Below, piece by piece: positions 8,439 through 17,151 of a stretch of DNA of 44,674 nt. Positions within the stretch are counted from its first letter, which is position 1. Each line of letters begins with the position of its first letter. The stretch is from CAVTND01 sp963735955. Its GTDB lineage: Bacteria; Pseudomonadota; Gammaproteobacteria; Burkholderiales; Burkholderiaceae_F. The notes under the pieces are model-generated. The model saw nothing but the letters and a program-made list of their open reading frames with translations, ran no database searches and had not been told where the DNA came from. The stretch is taken from NCBI GenBank assembly GCA_963735955.1, contig CAVTND010000021.1, positions 1-44,674 on the forward strand, written 5' to 3'. The position numbers were made by a program, and so were the translations under genes.

Positions 8439-10770
8439 CTATTTCTTTGGCGACGCCTCGACCGGGTATCCGGCTTCTTCCCAGGCGGGAAAGCCGCTCG
8501 AAAAGTAGTACACCCGCTTGAATCCCCACGTCACGGCCTTCGCGCTGGCATAGGCCGAGTCGGGGCAGTTCTTGCCGTGACAGGACAGGACCAGCTCCTC
8601 ATCCTTGCCGACGATGCGCGACAGGGTGTCCCGTGACAATTCGGTGGCGACGTCAAGGTTGAACGCGCGTGGAACATGGCCGTTGGCGAAGTCCTTGGCA
8701 GCGCGCACATCCACGAATTTGACGCCGCGATCGTGCAGCGTCTTTGCTTGCTTGTGATCGATCGTGGTGGCGCCAGTAACGTCGTAATAACCCTCGCCGT
8801 TCTTGTGCAGCAGCCGGCGAAATTTTTCTAAGGGTATATCGGTTCCCGCGCCCTCCGGAACACCAGCCTTGCGCAGGCCCTCCATCAACCGGTCGCGGTA
8901 TGCCGGATCGTAGTTGAAGATGTCGCCGTACCACCACCAGCCTCCAGACATCTGCACGGTAACGCTGTTTAAGTTCGCCGCCTCGGTCAATTGATTAAGT
9001 GTCCTCATAGCCTCGGGGATGCCACTGTTACGGCCAAGATGTCCAAGGCTCGCAATCAGTGTGACGTAGTCGTCCGCGACATCGGTTTTCAGTGCCAAGA
9101 GTCTCTCGAGGGTCCCGACCGCTTCCTCGTAACGTTGCTGGTGGAAAAGCGACATCGCGAGCACGCGCAGATAGTCCGGCGAATACAGGGGATCGAGCCG
9201 CATCGCCCAGCGCACTGACTCCTCGGCCTCCGCCGCCCGCCCCGTTGCATTGAGGATGCGCGCCTTGCTGAGGTAGTTGTCGGGATCGTTCGGGGCAAGC
9301 GCCATGGCCTTGCCAATCTCGGTGAAGGCCTCCTTGTAGCGCCCCTGCTTCGAGAGGAACTCGGCCGACACGGCGTGAGCCAGCGCATTGGGTTGCCGCA
9401 TCGCCTTGACGAGCGCCGCTTGCATGCGGTCGAACGCGCGCTGGAATCCGCCCTGGGTGGTTAACTCCCAGTAGGATTGGGCGATCCGCCAGGACGCCGC
9501 CGCCACGGCGGCATGTGCTCGCCCGTACTCGGGGTCGAGCGCGATCGCCTGCTCGAACAATGCGATCGCCTTCTTGGTTTCATCCTCGGAGCCCTGGCGA
9601 TAGTGTGCCCAGCCCCGCAGGACCGCATCGTAGGCTTGGGCGTTTCGGGTCTCAACACTTCCAACTCTCGTCTGTTCGTCGCGAGTGAGGTTTACCGCAA
9701 GCGCGGCGACGATTTGCCCGATGACTTTGTCCTGCAGCGCGAAAATGTCCCGCATCGACCCGTCGTAGCGCTCCGCCCACAGGTGCTGGCCACCGAGCGC
9801 ATCGACGAGCTGCGCATTGACGCGAACGGTGTCACCCTCGCGCCTGACACTTCCCTGCAACAGGTAGCGCACGCCAAGTTCCTTGGCCACCTGCTGCACC
9901 TTCACGGACTTGCCCTTGTAGGTCGAACTGGAGTTGCGCGCAACGACCAGGATTCCGGAGAGCTTGGAGAGATCCGTGATGATGTCGTCGGTCATGCCAT
10001 CGGCGAAGTAACTGTTCTCCGAACTGCCGCCGAGGCTATCGAACGGCAGCACCGCGAGGGAAGGCCGGTCCGGAAGCATTTTGGATGTGCTCGCTCTCGA
10101 GGCCCGTGCGTCAGCGGCCGTTGTTGGGGACAATGGGGCAGCGGCCGACGGCGGCGCGGTCTTGTGTTCGTAGCGCCAGAAAATGCCTCCGCCCAGAACC
10201 AACAGCAGAACAGCTGATGGTGAGTGCGGCTGTACTCCAACGCCGCGTGCCGCGGTACCAGAGCCAACGGAAACCAGGCTTGGCGGGCACAGCGGCGGCG
10301 AGCTCTTCCGGGTGAGATGCGTCGGAAGCCATGCTTCTCATGGGCTCGCTCGGCGACGGTGGGGCTGCTCTCGCCGCGTCTGCGTTCGGCTCAAGCGCAG
10401 TTGAGTCAGCGGACCCGATTGCACGTGTGAACCGGTATCCCGCACCGGCAATCGGGGGCAGGGAGGACGCCTCAGCCTCCTCAGGCTGTAGCGCAAAGCG
10501 GTATCCCTGCCCGGGGATGGTCGCAATGGCATTCTGACCGAGGACCTTGCGCAAGGTGCTGATCTGCACCTGCAGGTTGTTCTCTTCCACAACGAGCCCG
10601 GGCCAGACCAGGTCAAGCAGTTCGTTCTTCGTGACCGTCCGGTCGCGCCGTTCGACCAGCGCCAACAGCAGGTCAAAGGCGCGCGCCCCCAGCGGTGCTG
10701 GGTGCCCATCGATCAGCAACTGTCGCTCGGTTGGCCGGATCTCAAAGTGATCGAATCGGTAGGGAGTCAC
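8439..10770 (-). CDS. Winged-helix, TolB/FlgO-like, TPR and rhodanese fusion regulator (one frame break)
   Basis: Repaired length is about 776 residues. In order: an OmpR/CadC-type winged helix (FEIRPTERQLLIDGHPAPLG, RAFDLLLALVERRDRTVTKN, LQVQISTLRKVLG), a linker, one membrane segment near residue 187 (SAVLLLVLGGGIFW after repair), a TolB/FlgO-like domain (SLAVLPFDSLGGSSENSYFA, GVRYLLQGSVRREGDTVRV), TPR repeats, and a C-terminal rhodanese domain (VKFVDVRAAKDFANGHVPRAF, Cys loop LSCHGKNCPDS). The frame breaks near 10213, inside the membrane segment, by one extra T. The start is uncertain: GTG at 10770 best fits the domain boundary, while a TTG at 10863 is also in frame. Such proteins resemble CadC-like membrane-bound regulators; the rhodanese suggests sulfur or redox input (inference). 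Confidence 0.8.
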
Positions 10771-10824
10771 CAAGTGGGTCCGTATGTGCAGCGGACGCGC
10801 TGCACACTTTACGCGCGGAATCTC

Positions 10825-10874
10825 GAATTCAGAACGTTTCAGCCCTGAATTCAGGCCGCTCAAGGACTGAAACG
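10825..10874. promoter_or_regulatory. Palindrome cluster between divergent genes, candidate operator
   Basis: GAATTCAG occurs at 10825-10832 and again at 10847-10854, 22 bp apart (two helical turns). The second copy is part of the 12-bp palindrome CCTGAATTCAGG (10844-10855). Around it CGTTTCAG (10835-10842) and CTGAAACG (10867-10874) form an outer inverted repeat. The cluster lies between the leftward winged-helix regulator and the rightward small gene at 10926, the expected place for an autoregulatory site. Operator function is inferred. Confidence 0.4.
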
Positions 10875-10925
10875 GGGGTCGGCCGGCACAGTGCGTCCGT
10901 CGTCCACGGCACCCCGGAGATTCCG

Positions 10926-11093
10926 ATGAACCGCTCTTTCCAGCCGACCACCGCGCTACTGCGTTCCGTGTTTGCCGCTGCTGCCGTCCTGGCCACGCTC
11001 GTGGTTGCTGGCGGAATCGAGGGACTAATCGCCCACTACGGCGCAGAGCCGCAGTTGGCGAACGCCCAACTCAACCGCCTGGCGCAGCGCTAA
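10926..11093 (+). CDS. Small single-pass membrane protein
   Basis: A 55-residue product starting at ATG 10926 after CGGAGA. One hydrophobic segment (LRSVFAAAAVLATLVVAGGIEGL) spans most of the protein, with a short polar tail (AEPQLANAQLNRLAQR). It is divergent from the winged-helix/TPR/rhodanese gene and might be its target (inference). No family recognised. An 11-bp inverted repeat encloses its stop codon. Confidence 0.6.
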   Translation: MNRSFQPTTALLRSVFAAAAVLATLVVAGGIEGLIAHYGAEPQLANAQLNRLAQR

Positions 11094-11109
11094 CGGCACT
11101 GCGCCAGGC
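11077..11109 (+). terminator. Terminator-like perfect 11-bp hairpin
   Basis: GCCTGGCGCAG (11077-11087) and CTGCGCCAGGC (11099-11109) are perfect inverted repeats around an 11-nt loop holding the TAA of the small membrane gene. There is no T-run after it, so it is either a Rho-independent terminator of poor quality or an mRNA-stabilising hairpin. Confidence 0.45.
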
Positions 11110-11201
11110 GGCACCCTGGCGAGTGAGTTGGCCAGCGCCGATCAAGACATAGAGTTGAAGGCAATTCGGGCCATCGATCGTCGGCCTACTTGGGTCGGCC
11201 T

Positions 11202-11725
11202 TTGAACTGACCACCGATGAGGGCTTCGTCGACATCGTCGAGAGAGGTTTCGATGCCGGTGTCCGCATGGGCGAGAGCCTCCACCGGGATATGGTGGCCG
11301 TCCCCCTCGGTGGACCGGTCACCGTCGCGGTGGTCGCTTCACCGGAGTACCTGCGGCGGGTTCCCGCTCCCCGCCATCCGGATGAACTGGTGCGTCACAA
11401 CTGCGTCCGCGTCCGCTTTGCCGGCACAGGGGTGATCTACAAGTGGGAGTTCCAAGTCGATGGACGGCTCGTGGAGTATGAGGTCAAGGGCAACCTGACC
11501 ATCAGCGACACGCTGTTCAGCGTGGACGCGGCACTCGAGGGCGTCGGTTTGGCGTACACGTTCGAACAACTTGCTCTACCCCATATCCGAGCCAAGCGGC
11601 TGAAGCGCGTGTTGACCTCGTTCTCGCCGACGTTCCCAGGCTTTTACCTGTACTACCCCAGCAGGAGCAACCAGCCAACGAAATTGAAGGCGCTGATCGA
11701 GTACGCCAGGCCTCGCGCGCCTTGA
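11202..11725 (+). pseudogene. LysR-type regulator, effector-domain fragment, copy 2
   Basis: The frame begins abruptly at LELTTDEGFVDIVERGF and runs to the stop at 11723, almost identical in protein to copy 1 at 2104-2627. It is shorter at the 5' end than copy 1 and has no winged helix and no credible start; the first Met is inside the domain (MGESLHRDM). DNA differences from copy 1 are mostly at third positions, so both copies evolved under protein-level constraint, or separated from parents that did. The sequence before 11202 is unrelated to that before 2104. Confidence 0.85.
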
Positions 11726-11816
11726 GTGACATCGTCCGCTTAGGGTCGCGGCGCTGGCGAGAGCGACCGCCTATCGGAAACCGATGGGCGCCCATGACCC
11801 AGGGTCCGGAATGGCT

Positions 11817-11850
11817 AGCGCCATCTTCGCTTATAGGCGAAGATGGCGCT
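11817..11850 (+). promoter_or_regulatory. 14-bp perfect palindrome abutting the antitoxin start codon
   Basis: AGCGCCATCTTCGC (11817-11830) and GCGAAGATGGCGCT (11837-11850) are perfect inverted repeats around TTATAG, and the ATG at 11851 follows without a gap. Antitoxins of this family repress their own operon, so this is a good operator candidate. The central TTATAGG could serve as a -10, giving a nearly leaderless mRNA. Alternatively the hairpin in an mRNA would mask the start. No Shine-Dalgarno is visible. Confidence 0.6.
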
Positions 11851-12214
11851 ATGAAAACAGCTGCTCTCAGGGCTAAGCCCGCGAAACCGCGTACGACGCG
11901 CAAGGCGGCGCCATATCGCGCGCACGATGTTGCGACGGTGGAGAGCTTCCGGAAGGATCCGTGAGTTCGCGGCCGAGTACCTAAATGCGGTTCTGGCCGA
12001 TGGCGATCAGGAGGAACTGATGGTTGCTCTGCGCTACATGGCGGAGGCCTTCGGTGGTGTACCCAAGCTCGCCGCCCGCGCCCAACTCAACGCGACGACG
12101 CTATACCGAACCCTATCGCCGAAGGGCAACCCGGAGCTGAAGAGCATGACAGCAATGCTCGAAGCAATGGGAATGCGCCTCGCGGTTCGGCCAATCATCG
12201 AGAACGCACACTGA
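11851..12214 (+). CDS. Addiction-module antitoxin (HI1420/HigA-like), copy 2, frameshifted
   Basis: ATG at 11851 opens MKTAALRAKPAKPRTTRKAA and then VESFRKDP; at 11962 the frame stops (CCGTGAG, where copy 1 has CCGGAG). One base earlier in the other frame the protein continues EFAAEYLNAVLADGDQEELM to the stop at 12214. With the extra base removed it is about 120 residues, the family length, with the HTH in GVPKLAARAQLNATTLYRTL. The partner toxin (HigB/RelE-like) is normally upstream; the preceding 120 bases do not encode one, so this is a solitary antitoxin or relic. Confidence 0.7.
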
Positions 12215-12439
12215 CCGCGCGCCCTCAATCCCGATACCCCGCCTCATGCTGGTCGCCCCGGTCCAGGTGATCTGACATCGACGCCTGGATGCTTTGATTC
12301 GGCTGGTCAGTACAACGCATTTGCGGGAGCCGATCGTCGGGGCGTGAATCCTCCATTGGCGTCGGCGGCGCCATCTGCTATCAGTACTGCACATGCCTGC
12401 AATGGCAGGCACGCGCTCCCCGCCACGCGGAGAATCCCT

Positions 12440-12976
12440 GTGGAAGAGCCCGCTGATCCGGCACCGGTGGACTTTGGTGCCGACACGATGTTCGCCGAGA
12501 CGTACCGCGAGTTGCGCCGCCTTGCGCATGCGCGCCTGCGGTCCGGCGGCCGCAACACGGTGCTCGATACCACGGCGCTGGTGCACGAGACCTATCTCAA
12601 GCTTTCGGCCAACGCGGCCGTGAAATTTCCGGATCGGCCGCGATTTCTCGTTTATGCCGGCAGGGTGATGCGATCGGTGATTGTCGATCTGGCGCGGCAG
12701 CGGGCCACGGACCGCCGCGGCGGTGGTGCCGTGCATCTGACCTTCACCACGCAGGCCGACGAACATGCTGCCGACGCCGACGAGATCATGCGGGTGCACG
12801 AAGCGCTGGCCGGCCTGGAGAAGGTCGATCCCCGGATGGCCGCGGTCGTGGAGTTGCGTTACTTCGGCGGCATGACAGATGCGGAGATCGCGGAGGCGCT
12901 CGGCGTGACCGACCGCACCGTGCGGCGCGACTGGGAGCAGGCGCGGCTCATCCTCGCCGAGGCACTGAAAGCCTGA
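12440..12976 (+). CDS. ECF-type RNA polymerase sigma factor (Sigma70_ECF)
   Basis: GTG at 12440 follows GGAGAA at 5 nt, giving 178 residues. Region 2 is FAETYRELRRLAHARLRSGG, NTVLDTTALVHETYLKLS and FLVYAGRVMRSVIVDLARQR; region 4 is VVELRYFGGMTDAEIAEALG and VTDRTVRRDWEQARLIL. The TTALVHETYLKL segment is typical of the Pfam Sigma70_ECF group rather than classical RpoE. It lies 25 nt upstream of a transmembrane Ser/Thr kinase. ECF factors of this kind (ECF43 group, for example EcfK-PknS in Xanthomonas and EcfP-PknT in Vibrio) are activated by phosphorylation rather than by an anti-sigma factor, and none is encoded here. Confidence 0.9.
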   Translation: MEEPADPAPVDFGADTMFAETYRELRRLAHARLRSGGRNTVLDTTALVHETYLKLSANAAVKFPDRPRFLVYAGRVMRSVIVDLARQRATDRRGGGAVHLTFTTQADEHAADADEIMRVHEALAGLEKVDPRMAAVVELRYFGGMTDAEIAEALGVTDRTVRRDWEQARLILAEALKA

Positions 12977-13001
12977 GGCGGCTGCGCCGGAGGTGACGGC
13001 G

Positions 13002-15944
13002 ATGCAGGGACAGTTCGATCTGGCGCCCACCGAGTGGGCCACGCTGCGGCGATTGCTGGGTGATGCGCTCGATCGTCCGGCCGCCGAGCGCGCGACCTGG
13101 GTCGAACAACTCGACACTCAGTTCGATGTGTTCAAGCCGCGTCTGCGCGCTTTGCTAGAACATGCGGCACGCGCCACCGGCGCGCTGCCGCTGGATACGC
13201 TGCCCAAGATCGAGACCGCGCAGTTCCTGGACGGCCGCCGCCCTGGCGAGCAGGGCCTGCGGGCTGGCGCCAAGGTCGGACCGTACGAACTGATCCGCCG
13301 GCTCGGCGAAGGCGGCATGGGCGAGGTCTGGCTGGCCGAACGCACCGACATACTGCAGCGGCGCCAAGTGGCGCTCAAGTTGCCTCGCCTCGTGACGGGG
13401 CGCGCCGAGTTCGGCGAGCGCCTGGAGCGCGAGCGCGAAATCCTCGCCGCACTCGAACACCCAAACATCGCGCGGCTGTACGACGCCGGCCTCACGGCTG
13501 ACGGTCAGCCGTATCTTGCGCTGGAGTATGTCGAAGGCGAGCGCATCGACGCCTACTGCAAGCGCAAGGCGCTCGATGTGCCCGCCCGGCAGCGGCTATT
13601 CCTGCAAGTGGCGCGCGCGGTCGCTCATGCGCATTCGCGGCTGGTCGTTCACCGCGACCTGAAGCCCGCCAACATCCTCGTTACCGAGTCGGGCGAAGTG
13701 CGGCTGCTCGACTTCGGCATCGCCAAGCTCCTCGAAGACGGCCGCGCCCAGGAAACGGAACTGACTCAGCTCGCCGGCCGCGCACTCACGCCTGACTATG
13801 CCGCGCCTGAGCAGATCCTCGGCCAGCCTATCGGCACCGCGGCGGACATCTACGCGCTCGGCGTGGTGCTGTTCGAGCTGCTGACCGGCAGCCGTCCCTA
13901 CCAGCTCAAGCGCGAGTCGCGCGCCGCACTGGAAGAGGCGATCGTGCAGGCCGACGTGCCGCGGCCGAGCAGCCTGGTCACTGATGCGAAGCTGAAGCAG
14001 CGCCTGCGCGGCGATCTGGACACGATCGTGCTGAAGGCGCTGAAGAAATCGCCGGCCGAACGCTACGGGACGGTCGAGGCGCTCGCCGACGATATCGAGC
14101 GGCACCTCCAACGCCGACCGGTCCTGGCACAGCCGGACAGCCGCCTCTATCGCCTCAGCCGCTTCGTCGCACGCAACCAGCTGGCGGTGGGCGCCTCGGC
14201 CATGGTGCTGTTGGCGATCGTGGCCGGGGCCGGCGTGGCCCTATGGCAGATGCAGATGGCGCGCAGCGAACAGCAGCGCGCCGAAAGCGTGAAGGACTTC
14301 ATCGCCTCGGTCATGCGCGACAGCAATCCGTACCAGAACAGCAGCGACCGTCCCGTAACTGCCGTCGACCTCCTGCGTCGTGCCGAGCATCGCATCGACC
14401 GCGAACTCGGCGCCCAGCCCGCAGTACGCGCCGAGTTGCTGCGAATACTCGGTGCCAGCTACGCGGGATTGTTCGACCACGCACGTGCCGAAGCAGTGCT
14501 GGCGCGCGCACTCGCGGCAACGGAGCAGTCGGCGCGCGAAAGCGACGCCTTGCTGATCGCCGATCTGCAGGTGCAGCTCGGAGAAATCAAGAAGCTGCTG
14601 GGCAAACGCGACGAGGCGAAGGCGCTGCTTGCAACTGCGCTGGGGTCACTCGATCGCAAAGGTCTGACGCAAACCGATCCCTACATCGACGCCCGCTTGC
14701 TCGAGGCAGGTATCGCGATCGACGAGGGCGATCCACAACGCATCGAGTCGGCGGCCAAGTCGGCTCTCGCGGTCAGCACCGCGCTGCACGGCGAGATCAA
14801 CGCGCGGACCGCCGGTGCGTACGGCCTGCTGGTGCGCGCCTACGGCATGCAACGCAAGCTCGACCTGAACGTCGCCGCGGCCGAGAAGAGCTACCGGTTG
14901 CTGCTCGCACTTCATGACAACAATCCGATGCATCCGGAAGTCATGGAGGCGCAACACACCTACGGCGCGGCTCTGATCGACCAGGGTCAGTTCGATGCGG
15001 CGCTGGTCCACGTGCAGCAGTCGCTCGAAAATGCCGTCGCGGTCTATGGCGAGCGAAACATGATGAGCGCGCATTTTCGAGCGCGGCTCGGCCTGCTGCA
15101 GATGTTTCGCGGGGAATTGGCTGTCGGCCTGTCCACGTTGCAGGACGCACAACGGTTCCTCGCCGGGACCGACCAGACCCGCAACTTTGCTGCGGCCGGC
15201 CGCCTCCGTGCGATCGGTCGTGGACTGATCTGGCTGCAGCGCCCTCAGCAGGCATTGCAGCCTCTGGGCGAGGCCATCGCAATCCTGGACGAATCGCGCA
15301 ACGAACGGGCAACGCTGATCACGCAAGCCGACTATGCGAATGCCTTGATTCAGCTGGGTCGACTCGACGAGGCCGACCAGTTGTTGGCAACGGTCACGCG
15401 CAGAGGCAAGGCGCTGGATCCGCCGGAGGTACCGCATCAGGCGCTGGCGCGGCTGCACCTGGCACGCGGCGAAGCCGGCCTGGCGCAGCCGTTGCTCGAA
15501 GCCGCACTGACTCCCGCGCGCGCCGATTTGAAACATGTATTTCTGCCGGAAATCCTTTCCGATCTGGGATTTGCGGCGCTCGAACAGCACGCGTTCGCGG
15601 AGGCCGAGAGCCGCTTCCGGGAGGCTCTCGACGTGCTGGATGCCAAGCAGAAGACGTTGACGCCGGTGCGCGCCAACATCTGGCTGGGACGCGGCCGGTC
15701 CTACCTGGGACTGGCGCGTGCGAGCGACGCCGCACCACTGCTGAGACAGGCCGACGCTTTCTGGCGCGACTTCGCTCCCGACAATCGCTCGGCCGGCGAA
15801 ACCGCGTTCTGGCTCGGCGAGTGTTATTCCGCGCTCGGCGGCTCGAAAGACACCAAGCCGCTCTACTCTCGCGCCGAGAAGATCCTCGCTCGGTCGCCGT
15901 TCCCGGGCGACGCCAAGCTCGTTGCGCTCGCGCGCGGCCGATAA
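13002..15944 (+). CDS. Transmembrane Ser/Thr protein kinase with TPR-like region
   Basis: ATG at 13002 has GGAGG at 8 nt; a GTG at 12993 is in frame but lies on the Shine-Dalgarno. The product is 980 residues. The kinase domain (about 94-370) shows the glycine loop GEGGMGEVW, the Lys of VALKLP (126), HRDLKPAN (217-224), DFG (237-239) and YAAPEQILG, so it should be active. A membrane segment (LAVGASAMVLLAIVAGAGVAL, near 395-415) follows, then about 560 residues of helical repeats, presumably periplasmic, starting ARSEQQRAESVKDFIASVM. It is translated just after the ECF sigma gene. The likely job is to sense an envelope signal and phosphorylate that sigma factor (inference from ECF43 pairs). 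Confidence 0.92.
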   Translation: MQGQFDLAPTEWATLRRLLGDALDRPAAERATWVEQLDTQFDVFKPRLRALLEHAARATGALPLDTLPKIETAQFLDGRRPGEQGLRAGAKVGPYELIRRLGEGGMGEVWLAERTDILQRRQVALKLPRLVTGRAEFGERLEREREILAALEHPNIARLYDAGLTADGQPYLALEYVEGERIDAYCKRKALDVPARQRLFLQVARAVAHAHSRLVVHRDLKPANILVTESGEVRLLDFGIAKLLEDGRAQETELTQLAGRALTPDYAAPEQILGQPIGTAADIYALGVVLFELLTGSRPYQLKRESRAALEEAIVQADVPRPSSLVTDAKLKQRLRGDLDTIVLKALKKSPAERYGTVEALADDIERHLQRRPVLAQPDSRLYRLSRFVARNQLAVGASAMVLLAIVAGAGVALWQMQMARSEQQRAESVKDFIASVMRDSNPYQNSSDRPVTAVDLLRRAEHRIDRELGAQPAVRAELLRILGASYAGLFDHARAEAVLARALAATEQSARESDALLIADLQVQLGEIKKLLGKRDEAKALLATALGSLDRKGLTQTDPYIDARLLEAGIAIDEGDPQRIESAAKSALAVSTALHGEINARTAGAYGLLVRAYGMQRKLDLNVAAAEKSYRLLLALHDNNPMHPEVMEAQHTYGAALIDQGQFDAALVHVQQSLENAVAVYGERNMMSAHFRARLGLLQMFRGELAVGLSTLQDAQRFLAGTDQTRNFAAAGRLRAIGRGLIWLQRPQQALQPLGEAIAILDESRNERATLITQADYANALIQLGRLDEADQLLATVTRRGKALDPPEVPHQALARLHLARGEAGLAQPLLEAALTPARADLKHVFLPEILSDLGFAALEQHAFAEAESRFREALDVLDAKQKTLTPVRANIWLGRGRSYLGLARASDAAPLLRQADAFWRDFAPDNRSAGETAFWLGECYSALGGSKDTKPLYSRAEKILARSPFPGDAKLVALARGR

Positions 15945-16131
15945 CTGCACGGTCGGATTTGCTGATCGACGGGCTGCGCTTTCACGCTGGCCACGATGCG
16001 CATGCTTCCGGCGCAGCCGGTGTGCGTCGAAGCGTGAATATTCAGCACTTCCGCGCGCGCTGTCCGGATCGCCCCGACGATCCCGTTCTTACCTGCATGG
16101 TCACCGCCGGTACTCGGCTCGGGAGAATGGG

Positions 16132-16518
16132 ATGAAGGCATCTTCGAGACCCGCTTTCGATTCAATCGCGTGTCTGCTCGCAGCCGTCGCGCTGACCGGC
16201 ATGACACCGGGCGCAGCGGCAGCCGAAGCAGCGCCGACGCTACGCCAGCAGGCATATGTCGCCTTCGACAGCAGGGACTACGCGCTCGCGCTGGTGCTGT
16301 TCGAGCGCGCCGCCGCAGCGGGCGACCTGCTGGCCGCGGAACGCGCAGGCGAGATGCTGCTCGAGGGCCAGTCTTCCGAGAGAGCCGGCGTGCCCGAGGA
16401 TCTCGCCCGCGCTTCGGTGTTGCTTCGCCGCGCCTCCTGTGCCGGCAGCGCATCGGCCGCCGCATTGCTGGACGAGCTGCGCCGGAGGCTGGACGCGCTC
16501 TCGTGCGGGAATCAGTGA
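16132..16518 (+). CDS. Small exported Sel1-like protein
   Basis: ATG at 16132 after GGGAGA gives 128 residues with a signal peptide (IACLLAAVALTGMTPGAAAA). The mature part is helical: FDSRDYALALVLFERAAAAG, LLAAERAGEMLLEGQ, VPEDLARASVLLRRASCAGS, about two Sel1/TPR-type repeats. It follows the kinase gene by 187 nt and precedes the DUF4395 gene by 23 nt. It may interact with the TPR part of the kinase in the periplasm, but this is speculation from position only. Confidence 0.65.
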   Translation: MKASSRPAFDSIACLLAAVALTGMTPGAAAAEAAPTLRQQAYVAFDSRDYALALVLFERAAAAGDLLAAERAGEMLLEGQSSERAGVPEDLARASVLLRRASCAGSASAAALLDELRRRLDALSCGNQ

Positions 16519-16541
16519 TTTGCAGTCGTATGGAGGTGCAG

Positions 16542-17126
16542 ATGAGCGCAATCTACGGTGAAAGCGTGGTCGGGCTCTCAGTCGACGGCAGACCGATACG
16601 CGCAGGCGTGTACGACGAGAATCAGGTGCGAGCGGCGGCCGGCGTCACGCTCGTGCTCGGCGCCTTGGCATTCGTCCATGCCTACTTCGCCAAGCAGTAC
16701 GTGCCGATCCAGATCGTCACGGTGTTCTTCTTCGTCGAGTTCCTCGTGCGTGTCACGGTCGGCCTCCGTTACAGCCCGGTCGGCGTGGTGGCGAAGCTCC
16801 TCGTTGTGCGCCAGCAGCCGCACTGGGTCTCGGCGAAACCGAAACGCTTCGCCTGGACGCTGGGATTGCTGATGTCACTGGCGATGGCGGTGATCACCAA
16901 CGTCAACATTCGAGGCACGTTGCCGCTGACGATCTGCCTGCTCTGCATGACGCTGATGTGGCTCGAGGCCGTGCTGAGCCTGTGCCTCGGCTGCGAGATC
17001 TATGGACTGCTGGTGCGCCGCTGCTGGGTCGCGCCCGATCCGGCGATCGAGCTGTGCAGCGGCGATGTCTGCGTGATGAACGACCCGCCCCGGCCCGGCA
17101 AGTCCGCCCTGCGCCTGAATCCCTGA
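16542..17126 (+). CDS. DUF4395-family membrane protein
   Basis: ATG at 16542 follows GGAGG at 5 nt; 194 residues. The core (ENQVRAAAGVTLVLGALAFVH, IVTVFFFVEFLVRVTVGL, SPVGVVAKLLVV, KPKRFAWTLGLLMSLAMAV, LTICLLCMTLMWLEAVLSLCL, GCEIYGLLVRR) matches DUF4395, a four-helix membrane family with two membrane-embedded Cys around the last helix. Members sit with thioredoxin- or sulfur-related genes in other bacteria. A C-terminal extension (CSGDVCVMNDPPRPGK) adds another Cys pair. No partner enzyme is adjacent. Confidence 0.85.
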   Translation: MSAIYGESVVGLSVDGRPIRAGVYDENQVRAAAGVTLVLGALAFVHAYFAKQYVPIQIVTVFFFVEFLVRVTVGLRYSPVGVVAKLLVVRQQPHWVSAKPKRFAWTLGLLMSLAMAVITNVNIRGTLPLTICLLCMTLMWLEAVLSLCLGCEIYGLLVRRCWVAPDPAIELCSGDVCVMNDPPRPGKSALRLNP

Positions 17127-17151
17127 CCGCCTGAGTCGGAGGAATTTCCGC

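Larger units (their letters stand above)
11202..12205 (+). repeat. Direct repeat, LysR-antitoxin segment, copy 2 (partner 2104-2895)
   Basis: The longer version of the repeated segment. It keeps about 213 bases (11728-11940) missing from copy 1, with the palindrome and the start region of the antitoxin gene. The two copies are about 9.1 kb apart in the same orientation, so recombination between them could delete or duplicate the intervening two-component system, receptor and fusion-regulator genes. Confidence 0.8.

Noticed and set aside
10844..10855. CCTGAATTCAGG as a cloning-vector scar
   Set aside because: It contains an EcoRI-type site, but the flanks are native repeats and no vector sequence is seen.
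12993..12995. GTG start for the Ser/Thr kinase
   Set aside because: It overlaps the GGAGG that is ideally placed for the ATG at 13002.
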